From Allacma fusca (Eukaryota > Arthropoda > Collembola > Symphypleona > Sminthuridae): a DNA stretch of 64,000 nt. Location: NCBI GenBank assembly GCA_947179485.1, contig OX359247.1:46287131-46351130 (forward strand), in the 5' to 3' direction. This document shows, in pieces, positions 39,579 to 50,658 of the stretch (position 1 is the first letter of the stretch; each line of letters starts with the position of its first letter). The notes under the pieces are model-generated. The model did no database searches and was not told the origin of the DNA. It saw only the letters and a list, made by a program, of their open reading frames with translations. The position numbers and the translations under genes were made by a program.

Positions 39579-41755
39579 ATGACGACCAACACTAAAGCAG
39601 ATTTTGAAATCATTGACACGGACAGTATTGCACATCTATCAACAATGACTTTCAAGCATTTAAGTCGTGCCCTCAAACACTCCTCTGAAAATATTCCCTC
39701 TTTCAACGAATACGTTCAAGAGAATCAGGTGGAAAAAGTTTTTTCGCCAATGAGACTGATTCTTCAAATTTTGGGGAGGTTTCCATTCACTCCAGTCCCG
39801 ACGAGCAAAAGAAATAACAATGAATCCGATGGAAAACCTTACAGCGACAGCTTATTTACATTTCATTGGCTCTACTTTGCAATTACATCTATAATTTCTC
39901 TGGTCATATTCTTCTTCATGTCGATGGGATTCGCCAACGTGTATTTGGGATGGGAGTTGTCCCTTTTCAACAATTCCCAATTCCACGAATGTGAGGAGGA
40001 AATGTTTGAGGAAAATCTAGTGCCATTCGTTTTGGTGTGGAGCTGCTTGCTGCATTCCATTGTTGGGAATATTTCTTTTTTTAAAAACCGGAAGTTGATC
40101 GTAAATTACTTGAATCAGTGGGAAACTACGGTCAAGACGTTGGAGGTTAAGTTATCAATATCAATCCGAAACTACCTCATTGTTGCAAACTGTTGGTTCC
40201 TGGGATTCCTGGCCATTGTCGTCTTTTTTTACCATTTTAAGTACGTCTGAGTTCTTCATTCCACTATTCTTTATTAGCGTCTTAGCGTAGCATTTAGACC
40301 ATACTTCAGAAGCATGTACTTATGTGTAAGATCAGGGCAGTTAATAAAAGCCTGTAGGTTTTGAGATGATCTTGGTTTATAAGTATGTAGATTCAGTTTC
40401 CTATTCATACGAAATTAGTCTATAATTTGTTATGCAAGTTATGATGTAACACATGTACAGAATGTATGTACAAACTGATTATACTACACAACGTGACGAC
40501 ATGACACATTTAAATATAAGGAAATTATATTATTCAATAATTTTCACTTTTCAGAATATTACGACAAGCTGTCGGGGGTGCTGAAGTAATTGCACTCCTG
40601 TGCTTAAAGCCATTCATTGGGAACGTTCTAAATTCAAACATGGGAGACCGGCACAGCTGGTTCCCTGCCATGAGTGCCATTGCTAATTTTGCCCTTGTTT
40701 ATTCCATGTATGCATCCAGGGCATTATTGTTTTTGTATGCCTACAAGTGCAAGTTGCTTAGGTTTACATTTAAGAAGTGGAACCAAAGGGTCGAAAAGCT
40801 TCTGGATGAAAACCCTTATGGTGAGTGTATTTTTTTTACGTATTTTTACAATATACTGTGTATTAAATATCTCTATTATTGGGGGTGCTGCTCTCACAAT
40901 CAGTAGTGCTGTTTTTCCCCCACAGAAATGGAAAGCTCCATCCTAAAGAACTGGGAAAATCTATACCGTGACCACGTGATTCTGATTAAGACAGTTAAGG
41001 AAACAGACAAAGTATTTGCTGGGATCCTGCAAGCCTATTATGCTAGCCAGGTGATTTAAAATTGGGTTTTAACATGTGCCATTTGGAGAAATCATGTCGG
41101 GGTTTATTTTTGTAATGACGCATAATATGTATCTTGTTTGTAGATTATGAATATGTGCTTCGAACTGTATTACCTAGCTCGTTCTGGAACTTTCAAGTCG
41201 TCTTCGATAAACTGTGCAGTTACTGAAGTCAATCAACATGGAGATATCGTGGCTGCAGTGCTTCTGTTGATTCAGAATGTCTCCATATTTTTACAGGTGT
41301 CGCTAGTAGCAGCTTATGTTCAGGATGAAGCACAGAAAGGCTATGACATTTTGAGAAACAAAGGTGTCCCACTTTGTTTTCAAAGTCGACCCAAGAGATA
41401 CTTCGTGAGTCACCAGTAATACTGGAATTGAATTTTTAGCAGCTATAGTAATACTTAACGTACTTTAGAATATACGCTCATTGTCAATATAAAACAGGTG
41501 CAGAGCTTGATGCAAAGTTTCTCGCAAAAAATCGTCATGACTGGAGGGAAATTTTTTTCAATTGACCGGCCTTTCGTTATAACCGTACGTGATATAATAA
41601 GTTACAGTGTTTCTATTACAACTGTAATTATTAATGTTGTGGCAGTTATTTAATTACTACGATTTGATCATAACTCCCAGGTACTTGGAGCCGTCTGCAC
41701 TTACTTCGTCATCATACTACAATTTGGGGATAGACTTCTCAAACCAACGCCCTAA
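39579..41755 (+). CDS. Gustatory receptor family chemoreceptor, 6 exons
   Basis: Exons: 39579-40240, 40555-40820, 40926-41050, 41144-41404, 41498-41584, 41681-41755 (TAA), all GT-AG and in phase, giving 491 aa. The long N-terminal part (about 100 residues) has no signal peptide and is followed by about seven hydrophobic segments. Examples are the stretches around FHWLYFAIT, LVPFVLVWSCLL, YLIVANCWF, NFALVYSMY, AAVLLLIQNVSIF and the last, CTYFVIILQF. The TY-x5-QF motif at residues 474-482, encoded by a separate last exon after a phase-0 intron, is the hallmark of insect gustatory receptors. FFSIDRPFVI before it matches the usual segment before TM7. These proteins form ligand-gated cation channels with a cytosolic N-terminus in the dendrites of ciliated chemosensory neurons; the ligand is unknown. 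It is longer than typical insect members (350-450 aa) because of the N-terminus. Confidence 0.9.
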
Positions 41756-42427
41756 CTTACCCGGTTATGTGTACATGTTTTGTGTTAGTGATACAGGATT
41801 GTAATAATTAGTGTCTGAGCCCTTTTTTGCTTAAAATCATGTACTTGTACGTAATATCCGGACTCCTGACTCCATTCTTAATTTCAAGAAGTTGACATGT
41901 TTTTGTTGTATTGGATATTTTCCTAAATTTTATTTATGTATACATTTTACATTATTATTATAAAACCCATGTTATTTTTCTCTTTTGTTAATGCAATGTA
42001 ACGGAAAATACAGTAATAGAATTTGCAATACTTATGAAGTAGAAAGACAAGCAAGAATATCTGCCATCTCATTATTCCCAAAATTATTTCATTGACTCAT
42101 CGTGCTTAAATCTGATTCTATTTCTGGGGGTGGATGCATTTTCTAGAGTAATTGCTGACTCGAATGAAAAATGCTCTAAAGAAATGTGTGAGAACTGTCA
42201 TACATCCAAGTACAAAACAAAATCAAATGTAGTTGTCAGACAAAAAACTTTATGATTGTCAATTTGAAAAGCATTAGTATTGGAACTTTTATTCAACAGT
42301 CAAAATAATAATAACCTTGAACACCATATAAATAATGTATTAGTCCTTAGTAAAGTTGGGGAATCAAATTTTGTGTATTGACATTCTCCAAGGGAATATT
42401 GTAAATAAAAACATAAAAAATAGCTGC
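41756..42427. other. Intergenic region; start of duplicated unit 1
   Basis: Contains the receptor 3' UTR and, from about 41844, sequence also found near 43232 and 43510 (tandem duplication). On the minus strand a likely polyadenylation signal for the His-rich peptide gene is at 42286-42291 (AATAAA on the minus strand). Confidence 0.5.
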
Positions 42428-43233
42428 TTAAAAATAGATGTCGTTTTCAATACAGCCGAATAAAAATGTACATCGATAAATGCTCACTAGCGGGAACGGC
42501 AAATTACAATAACACATGTTAGGGACCATGAGTCCATGTCTTCTAAATCCTCCATACCGATATCTGTGGTGACGGTGACCATATAGACCGTGTCGACGGA
42601 GACCAGTGTGACCAATGCGACCAGTGTGACCGTGGCGACGGTGACCAGTGCGACCGTAGTGACTACGACGCCCTTCCCTTTGCAACAAAACTTCGCCATC
42701 AAAGTTTAGCCCTTCATTCGGAACTATAAATATGTTCAAGATAAATTTTGTCAAATAGCTGAAAATACGTCAAGTATATTTGCAATGACATTTTTCCAAA
42801 AATCAGATTTTAATTTTAGACATTCATTTTATGAATTATATTTATTTAAAGAATTCACAAACAGAAATTACTTATTTAAATCTTCATAGTTACTAACCTT
42901 CGGAGGTAACAGGATAAGTTGAAACTGCAATTAAGAACAGTATGAGAACCCAGGAAGTCCAGAAATGACGAATGCAATGAATCATTTTAAAGGTAAATAA
43001 TAATTGTTACAATAATAATTATAGCAGATGTGAAAATACAATTTCTCTGTTAGAGACAGAAGCTTAATAAAAACAGGAGCGTACTGCAAGCATTCTAGTT
43101 TTGAAACCAAAAATGTACATTTGCACACGCACTTTCAATTCCTGTCAAAGAGAAATATATTTGCACTTTATTTAAATTCAGATTTTCTTAATTTTTCCAG
43201 AAGCTCAATATGTACGTTAAGCAAATGAGGGTT
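41844..43233. repeat. Tandem segmental duplication, unit 1
   Basis: The unit starts near CTTGTACGTAAT and ends near AAATGAGGGTTT. The core 41970-43233 matches 43510-44740 almost base for base over long stretches: the shared TTATTTTTCTCTTTTGTTAA tract, the whole peptide gene, its 3' flank and its upstream flank. The left edge is less similar and unit 2 has about 150 extra bases there. Confidence 0.85.
42428..42985 (-). CDS. Secreted His/Arg/Gly-rich peptide, 2 exons (copy A)
   Basis: Exon 1 at 42985-42898 (88 bp) encodes MIHCIRHFW and a hydrophobic signal sequence ending near VTSE. Exon 2 at 42723-42428 completes 127 aa. After an acidic pro-like segment (VPNEGLNFDGEVLLQREGR) comes a repeat-rich region built on GH and RHG units such as HRRHGHTG and HTGLRRHG, then GGFRRHG and a Cys-containing hydrophobic C-terminus unlike copy B. 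Cationic, His/Gly-rich secreted peptides are often antimicrobial, metal-binding or cuticle/silk-related, and a neuropeptide-like precursor is also possible; none is proven. The gene lies in duplicated unit 1, with its sister at 44066-44488. The C-terminal 30 residues may reflect a frame difference from copy B. No family was recognised. Confidence 0.75.
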
Positions 43234-44065
43234 TGTACGTAATACCCTGAGTCCTGCCTCCATTCATAAACATTTTCAAGCCCTTGCGTATGCCCAACTA
43301 CCACAAATTTGTTTTGTTCTGATACAATAGTTTATTAGTTTTAGGGATGCAAATTTACTTGCAGTATAGTGCCCTGGTTACAAATAATTTTAAGAAGATG
43401 TGATATGTCTGTATGTAGCATTAAGTTGTTGTTGCCATATTTTTCGGAGGGTGAATATCACGTTCCATCGAGGATTACACTTGAAAGGAATCTTATGTTA
43501 TGTTCATCCATGTTATTTTTCTCTTTTGTTAATGCAATGTAGTAATGGAAAATACAGTAATAGAATTTGCAATACTTACGAAGTAGAAACACAAGCAAGA
43601 ATATCTGCCATCTCATTATTCCCAAAATTATTTCATTGACTCATCGTGCTTTAATCTAATTCTATTACTGGGAATGGATGCATATTCTAGCGTAATAATT
43701 ACTAACTCGAATGAAAAATGCTCTAAAGAAATGTGTGAGAACTGTCATACATGTAAGAATTGTCATGTAAAGAACTAAATCAAATGTAGATGTCCGACAA
43801 AAACTATTTCTGATTGTCAGTTGGAAAAGCATTAACATTGGAACTTTTATTAAGTAGTCCGAATAATATGAGTAATAACCTTGAGCACTTTATAAACAAT
43901 GTATTAGTCTTTCGTAAAGTTGGGGAATCAAATCTTGTGTATAGACATTCCCCAAGTAATTATTGTAAATAAAAACAAATAAAAAAATAGCTGCTTAAAA
44001 ATAGCTGTTGTTTTAAACACAGCGGAATAAAAACGTAGACAGAAAAATGTTCAGTCTTGTGAACG
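42986..44065. other. Upstream flank of peptide gene A and downstream flank of gene B
   Basis: Belongs to the tandem duplication. The first part, to about 43233, is the 5' flank of copy A. From about 43510 it repeats the 3' flank of copy A. A minus-strand AATAAA signal for copy B lies at about 43845-43850. No separate gene is recognised; the open frame at 43400-43639 is not supported. Confidence 0.5.
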
Positions 44066-44740
44066 TCAAATTACAATTACTTTAACGATCTTAGTGACTA
44101 TGAGTCCATCTCTTCTAAATCCTCCCGGCCGATATCGGTGGTGATGGTGACCGTAGTGACGATGACGCCCTTCCCTTTGCAACAATACTTCGCCATCAGA
44201 GTTTAGCCCTTCATTCGGAACTATAATAAATATGTTCAAGACAATTTTGTCAAATAGATTCAAATATGTCAAGTATATTAGCAATGAAATTTTGCAAATA
44301 TCAGATTTTAAATTGTAGACATTCATTTTATTAATTTATATTTAATTTAAAGAATATTCACAAACAGAAATTACTTATTTAAATCTTCATAGTCACTAAC
44401 CTTCGGAGGTAACAGCGTCAGTTGAAACAGCAATTAAGAACAGTATGACAGCCCAGGAAGTCCAGAAGTGACGAATGCAATGAATCATTTTGAAGGTAAA
44501 AATTATTACAATAATAATTATAGCAGATGTGAAAATATAATTTCTCTGTTAGAGACGGAAGCTTAATAAAAACAGGAGGATACTGCAAGCATTCTAGTCT
44601 GGAAACCAAAAATTTACATTTACACACGTACTTTCAATTCCTTTCAAATAGAAATGCATTTACACTTTATTTAAACTCAGATTGTCTTAAATTTTCCAGA
44701 AGCTCAATAGCTCAATTGCACGTTATGGAAATGAGGGGTT
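43234..44740. repeat. Tandem segmental duplication, unit 2
   Basis: Direct repeat of 41844-43233 in the same orientation, carrying peptide gene copy B. The end (GCTCAATAG to AAATGAGGGGTTT) corresponds to the end of unit 1. Confidence 0.85.
44066..44488 (-). CDS. Secreted His/Arg/Gly-rich peptide, 2 exons (copy B)
   Basis: Exon 1 at 44488-44401 (88 bp) encodes a signal peptide nearly identical to copy A (MIHCIRHFWTSW...VTSE). Exon 2 at 44220-44066 completes 80 aa. The acidic segment VPNEGLNSDGEVLLQREGR is shared with copy A. The His-rich region is much shorter (HRHYGHHHHRYRPGGFRRDG), lacking the roughly 80 bases of GH-type repeats present in A, and the C-terminus is a short hydrophobic tail. 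The first intron boundary (phase 1, G|GTTAGT) is conserved between copies. Function is unknown; a cationic secreted peptide of the same kind as copy A. Confidence 0.72.
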
Positions 44741-46328
44741 TTTGTGGTAAATGATTATTTTACAATCTAACATTCTTCCAAGCGTACTGCATGTATAAAA
44801 ATAAATAAGCATTTTAATAAATATAGCTGTAAAAATTATACATATAGAGATATCCGGCGGATTATTACTTTGCATTTATGGACTTCCCGTTTAAAGAACT
44901 CCGTTGATTTTACATGATGATGAAAAAACATATTCATAAATTTTCGATTTAATTTTCCATTCCATAAAATTAAACGATTAGTTTTCAGCATTTTTAAATA
45001 ACTTAAACTGTAGTAGGTACATACGCCAGAACAGGTTGCGCGTTGTTTAATCTGAAAGTACAATGCTCAATAAAGACGGTAGTTAATATTCGACCATCTC
45101 ATCTCATTTGGATTTTAAACTTTCATCTTTGAGTTGGAGGCTTGAGGATTATCTTCCTCCAAATGTTTCTACTTGGACTTGACTTAAGAATTTTGCTCAT
45201 CCGCACTTTCCGCATAATTAATGTCAGTAATTATTATTGTCTGATTTATGATCCCATAACACTCCTTTCAGTATAGTTATTTGAGGAATTACTATTTTCA
45301 TTTCTTTTGCCAATTCAAAAGGAACATAAGCAGTAAAATTAATTCCAATGTGCACAATTCCTATACCAATAGGGTAGGATATCATGATTTGACTATTATG
45401 GAAATACTAAAATTATGCGGAAACTGAATTTTATATTTTCTATCACATTTCCAACTTGCAATCTGTACAAAAGAAATCATAAGGCTCATTTTGGTTGTGT
45501 ACTTAACTTCCTAACGCTGCAGTTTGATTATCCTGAAACGATAATCCGTTTCCAGCTCGGTTCTGTATTTTTGAAGTACAAGTTTTTTAATCTTAAAACC
45601 ATTCAAAGGATACAGCGAGTAAGTGGCACAAGCCAGTGATAGCAGGAAGATTACAACTTCCAATAATTGATTCATATGGTGATGCGTATGCACGTGTGTA
45701 ATAATTACATATATGTAATTTGTACTTTCAGCATTACAATTACAAGGTTCAATGTATTGATGCCACTAGTATGGTGTCATTGCAATAATTCATTCCGGAA
45801 GACACATTGTAAATAATAAATTAGCATCTTTATTTAACAGTCATGCAGAATAATATCGGAGCTCACCATTATAATAAAAACAAAAAAATGCATTAAACTT
45901 CAGGGTATGTAGGGTGTCAAACGTTGTTACAAAATAACTCTGTAAGGTTGCATATAATAAATTAAATACTAAAACTCCATTCAGCTTGTTTAAGAGGCCG
46001 GGAATTAAAAAAAATAGAGCTGGGTTCCTCCGGTCAGGAATTCAATTGATCATCCTCAGGTGAATGTATATCCTACTTTCCGTTCCCGTACCTGCGCAAT
46101 TAATATTTAATAATATTATAATTACAAGGAAACATATGTACATATTCATCAGTATGCACACCTTATTACCATGCACTTTTTAAAAAAAGGACCGACTACT
46201 CATCACACGAATTTGTACCGTAAGCGATATGTTGCACTAACAATAAGTAAGAGTTTACGTGGTTGTCTATAAATTATTTCAAAAATGATAACAGATCACA
46301 CTGATATCTGATGAAAAACATTGTTGTC
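44741..46328. other. Intergenic region, downstream of peptide gene C
   Basis: AT-rich, no gene recognised. At about 45828-45840 the sequence TTTATTTAACAGTCA resembles the 3' flank of copies A and B (TTTATTCAACAGTCA). It supplies a minus-strand AATAAA, so it may be the end of an extended 3' UTR or part of an older duplication. Confidence 0.4.
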
Positions 46329-46766
46329 TTAATTATACCTTCTGTATCCACCCTGTCCTCCTTGTCCGCCGTGGTGGTGTCCACCACCTCCATAATAACC
46401 TCCTCCTCCTCTTCCTCCACCACCTCCTCCTCCTCCTCTCCAGCGCTGACGCTCTTCTCGATCCAAAGCTGATCCATTCTCATTGTTAACCACTTCAAGC
46501 TCAGCTAGACATTTTAAAAACAAAATCTTCAAATATTTGTAACTTACTGTATGTACATACAGTTGACCACAGTGTACTGTACGTGTAAAGAACAATGAGA
46601 GTATAATTTAAAGGATCGCAATAAACACAGAAGAAATACTACAAAAATGTCACTTTTGTAAAGTCCATAGTCACTTACGTTGTGAATTGACAGGATGAGA
46701 TAAAACTCCACTTAAAAATAGTATGATGGCATAGAAAAGGCAAAGATACCGGATGCTTCGGTCCAT
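46329..46766 (-). CDS. Secreted Gly/His-rich peptide, 2 exons (copy C)
   Basis: Exon 1 at 46766-46679 (88 bp) encodes MDRSIRYLCLFYAIILFLSG and the rest of a signal peptide ending near PVNSQ. Exon 2 at 46504-46329 completes 87 aa. After a short acidic segment (ELEVVNNENG, then DREERQRWR) comes a run of glycines, GGGGYYGGGG, HHHGGQGGQGG and YRRYN at the end. Exon 1 length, intron phase (1) and orientation equal those of copies A and B, so the three look like one family with a diverged repeat region. Gly-rich secreted peptides of this form occur among arthropod and nematode antimicrobial and cuticle peptides; this is an analogy, not an assignment. Confidence 0.78.
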
Positions 46767-46848
46767 TTTTTAAATGTCGAGGAATAAACCTGAAAGAATA
46801 ATAATTATTACAAATGGTAAAAGTGGAGGAGGATGGTAAAAGAGCAAC

Positions 46849-46880
46849 TGGAAGTCTCAAGCTCAAAACTGCTTTTTATA
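46849..46880 (-). promoter_or_regulatory. TATA box and initiator for peptide gene C
   Basis: On the minus strand GGTATAAAAAG has its TATA starting at 46880, and an arthropod-type initiator CCAGTT has its A at 46849, 31 bases downstream. The predicted 5' UTR is about 80 nt. Spacing is ideal for a TATA/Inr promoter. Confidence 0.6.
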
Positions 46881-48139
46881 CCTACTCTATATTCATTTCA
46901 AGGAGCAAAAGTCATTTGTGTTTTGATCATTTAAAATGTAAAACATACTTTCAAATTTACTGGGGTTTCCAAGTTTGAACTCCATAAATAAATTCTTGAA
47001 TTCACCAATGATTTTTTAAAATTCTTTCACTCTTTTGGGTTCTTCCGAACCCAAGAAATTAAGCTGATAAGAAGTGAGTGGCTTTGTTTGTTCCCAACTG
47101 GGGTTTCCCAAACACCCACGAACAGCATGTACATATCTACATGTGTATGTAAGGGCCTTCTTTAAACCTCACAGTACATACATTTCCTTTCAAGTCATGC
47201 AAAAACAAACAACAAATAATATAAATAGACAAGGGCTGGAGAATTTATTCAACAAACTGTGTTTTAAAAGACACGATTGTTTGCACAACTTACTCCTAAT
47301 TGTAATTTGAATATTATGGAGAATGGAGACCAAGATTGTGGGGTGAAAGGATATTTTGACTTAAATATTCAGAAGCTTATTTTTAAAGTTCATTGTCGAT
47401 TGGTATTGTTCCCATTTTTTTAAGAAGGAAAGATCCTCAGGTTAATTTTATTGAGCCTTGTAAGTTGAAAACGATTTGCTGAAATTCCAAGGAAAATGTA
47501 TTAGTGAGTTTTTGTCCTACCGTGGGTTTGAGAAATGAATTTAAATACATATGCATTGGGTTTTATGAGCTACAATTGAATGATATATGCATGTTGTTCA
47601 TTAATCAGCACATAAGAAAGAAAAGTTTCACTTATTTTTGTTTTGCTTTATTTTTGCATTCTCAAATCAATTTTCAGCACCTAACAATTTAAATTAGTTG
47701 GAAGTTTTCATAAAGCCTAAAAGATTTGTGTAGGGAAGGCAAACGAATGCAAATATTTGCATACCATAACTTATCATGTCAGTTCATAAACACATAGATA
47801 CTTGTGTCCTTTGACTGTGAGTAGTAATTCTCTAACAATAAGCCTTATTTGAAAATATTATGCAATGGTTTATATATTTACAGTCACGCTGGAAAACTTA
47901 TGCCTGTTCCAGATCGTTACACATTTCAGAGACTTCAGATGTCACTCATTTCTTCTGCAGAAAGTACACACGTATAACGACAATTAGCCCAAAACCATTG
48001 CCCCTCTCTAGCCTACATATATTCAGATTAGGAATAACTTGTGAAATATTTGATTCTGTCAGCTGGTAGCAAATTCTTTTCTGGATAGTATGTGAATATT
48101 TTTATTGATTTAGATTATTTGGGGGAAAGGGGGTCACAA
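46881..48139. other. Intergenic region, no gene recognised
   Basis: AT-rich sequence between the peptide cluster and the hAT-like element. Short open frames only. Confidence 0.45.
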
Positions 48140-48147
48140 GCGTGAAG
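48140..48147. repeat. Target-site duplication of the hAT-like element, left copy
   Basis: GCGTGAAG directly before the left terminal inverted repeat, repeated exactly at 49118-49125. Confidence 0.85.
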
Positions 48148-49117
48148 TAGAGCTTCCAATGTGTTCAACATTTTTGTTCCGTAGGAAATTCCGTTCCGTT
48201 CCGAAACCTACAAATAATATTGGTCCCGGTTCCGTTCCGGCTGTCGGGACATCGGAACATTTGAACTGTCACCGTTCGGAACACAGGAGTAAAGTATTTT
48301 TTCCGTTACAGGTTGTGTTCCGTTCTGTATTATGCTAGTTTTTCCGTTCCGAACCCGTTCCGTTCCGAAATATCCCGGAATTTTTCACAACATATACGTG
48401 AAATGCGTGTACAATTTACTGGCAACTTAATATACATGATATACTTTTAATAGATTGGATGCTAGGGAATGCTATTATTTAATTATATAAAATAATGTTT
48501 AATAATAATTAGGCCATATAAAAAGAACTACTGTGCAGTATTATATAATTATTATTAATTATTTTTTTAGTAATAAATATTTGTAGCGTGTATATTTTAA
48601 TGGCCTAACAGTGTTACTTTCCTGCAAGCTTGCTTCATTACTGCTAATAATTTCGATTTCAGAATTTTCATTTCGAGAAAAATCGCCCATGTTTATTAAA
48701 CAAAATTAGTAATTCGGTTGATTTTCATGGAAAACGATACTCGCATTACATATAAGCATTTGCGTAAATTAAATCTGTTCATCCAATTTCGTTATTTTGG
48801 CAAAAAACTGCTTACAAGCCAGTGCGATAAGAAATGTGTTTCTATTCTAGTTGAACGATGGCGCGACACTTCAGAAATTGTACCGGGATCGGTTCGGAAC
48901 GGAACAGAACAATTCCGCTTTCCGATGACACAAATTATATGGGACATTTTTCGTACTGATGCTCTGAACCGTCCCGGTCCCAAAATTATCGGTACAAGTG
49001 CTCATGTTCCGGTTTTGTCCCGATTCAATGACGGAACCAAAGAGAATGTTCCGAAATTGTTCCGTTCCGTTTCCGAACACGGAACTTCGGGATTTCGGAA
49101 ACCCAAAGGAAGCTCTA
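48148..49117. mobile_element. Non-autonomous hAT-like DNA transposon, 970 bp
   Basis: Terminal inverted repeats TAGAGCTTCC (48148-48157) and GGAAGCTCTA (49108-49117) are flanked by an exact 8-bp target duplication GCGTGAAG, the size typical of the hAT superfamily. Both ends (about 48175-48385 and 48880-49110) are packed with short CCGTTCCG/CGGAACGG motifs, like the subterminal repeats to which hAT transposases bind. The middle is very AT-rich. No transposase of useful length is present, so it must be mobilised in trans. The open frame crossing its right edge is a by-product of the repeats. Confidence 0.8.
48559..48690 (-). pseudogene. Short open frame inside the hAT-like element, possible transposase remnant
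   Basis: A 43-codon minus-strand frame starts MGDFSRNENSEIEIIS and is polar and acidic, then becomes basic before a stop. Its position inside a hAT-like element suggests a remnant of an N-terminal transposase segment or of captured sequence. I do not recognise the sequence, so this is a weak call. Confidence 0.2.
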
Positions 49118-49125
49118 GCGTGAAG
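49118..49125. repeat. Target-site duplication of the hAT-like element, right copy
   Basis: GCGTGAAG, identical to 48140-48147. Confidence 0.85.
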
Positions 49126-50523
49126 CATAGTCGGAATTTTTTACGGATTTTGAATTAAGCTATAATTTATTCTCTAACAAAGTTTACGAACATCTTTTAC
49201 GGCTCGTATGCACGAACTTCTATTGCGTTTTCCAGGGAGCTCTTCATTGATCTCTAACTGTAAGTTGGGAATTGCGAGCACGATGAGCATTAAACATTGG
49301 GAATCAAGGTTGGGAGAAATTGAGTCTTCGGAGCCAAAGTGAGACGAACACTCAAAGAAGGACAACTTTTGTGTTTGTCTAAAATCTTGAAATAATTAAG
49401 CGTCACAATGAAAAAATTGTACGATCAGAAATTCTCACTCGGCGAAAACTAGATTTCTCCCCAACCGTGCTCCCCATGTTTAACGCCATGCCTGCAATTC
49501 TGCATGTAGAGACCTATCCCACTTGTAATTTATTCACGGACTTTCAGACTTTAATAAATTTTATTTGTAGAAAATTTTATTAAAATTAAAAAACGGATCT
49601 CCTAAAACAATGACTTCATGATCAATACTGCTACAATTAATTGAAATCAATTTGGGAATTACGTTTTAATTATTGGAAGCATTTGTTCTATCTTCTGCAT
49701 CTACATTTATTCTTATTTCAAGATCATCTCTAATTATTTGACTTAAATTATGATCACTCTGCAATTCTGGTCACAATATTTGTTTCTATATCATTGATTA
49801 CCAGTGGATATAACCGTCCCACTGCCGGTCGTCGTAGTGAGAATCTAATCTACTTTACTCGTTAAAATTTAACCTAACCTCTTTGCCTGTCTGGTTGTTG
49901 GGAATGAAACCAAATACAGACCTAAAAATACCCCTAATTTATATAAATTTTATTCTTTATTTTTGAAACACAAGGAGCTCGTTAATTTTTTAGCTGTTTA
50001 CTCGGAACATACATACATGTTGCACGGTGGGATAAATACCTATGTATGAATAAAGCAAAGAGCCACTTATTACTGCTCCAGAGAAAGCTTTATTAATATA
50101 TTTATTTATAAATAAAACTAGACCTTGGATTTATAATCATGATTTTCATCAGCTATAGAAATGTACATAATTACATATAAAGTAATTATACCAATAGTGA
50201 CAAACATATGAAATATTATATCATTTTGAATTAGCTGGAACAGGTAAATGTAACACAACTACCCATGAAGGAAAGAAATTTTATTACACCTAAATTTATT
50301 TTTGTATTCTTTTGTATAAAAGTTCAAAGCATAAAAATGGCACGTACGTATATGTACATGTACCTAAAATTCTGCGATGTTCCGTGGATTTTTAATTCGC
50401 AGGGATAACATCTGACATTGGACAAGTCATTTTGCTTGTTTGTGTAGCATTAATTTTGGGAATTGAGACCATTTATATTGTCTCATCTGTATTCAACAAT
50501 TGTATACATACGTAAGACATTCG
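49126..50523. other. Intergenic region, no gene recognised
   Basis: AT-rich flank between the hAT-like element and the promoter of the first secreted-protein gene. Nothing recognised. Confidence 0.45.
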
Positions 50524-50562
50524 TATAAAAACGAAATGTTTAGTTCTTATAATATACAGTCA
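50524..50562 (+). promoter_or_regulatory. Putative TATA box and initiator of secreted-protein gene D
   Basis: TATAAA at 50524-50529 is followed 30-38 bases downstream by ACAGTCAGTT, which contains two initiator-like CAGT motifs. The start codon is about 100 bases further on. Confidence 0.45.
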
Positions 50563-50658
50563 GTTTCCAGTGCTTCTTCTTAAAGTAATAATTTCCCATT
50601 GCTCAAACTCATAAGAAATTTTCAAATAATTTGCACATTTTTTTTGCGAATTTTTAAA

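Noticed and set aside
42428..46766. Repeat-rich peptide genes as CRISPR-like or satellite arrays
   Set aside because: The repeats are short coding triplet patterns inside genes with signal exons and introns; there are no spacer-like units.
48718..49158. 146-codon plus-strand frame over the right end of the hAT-like element
   Set aside because: It runs across the element boundary and consists mostly of translated CGGAAC repeats, so it is unlikely to be a gene.
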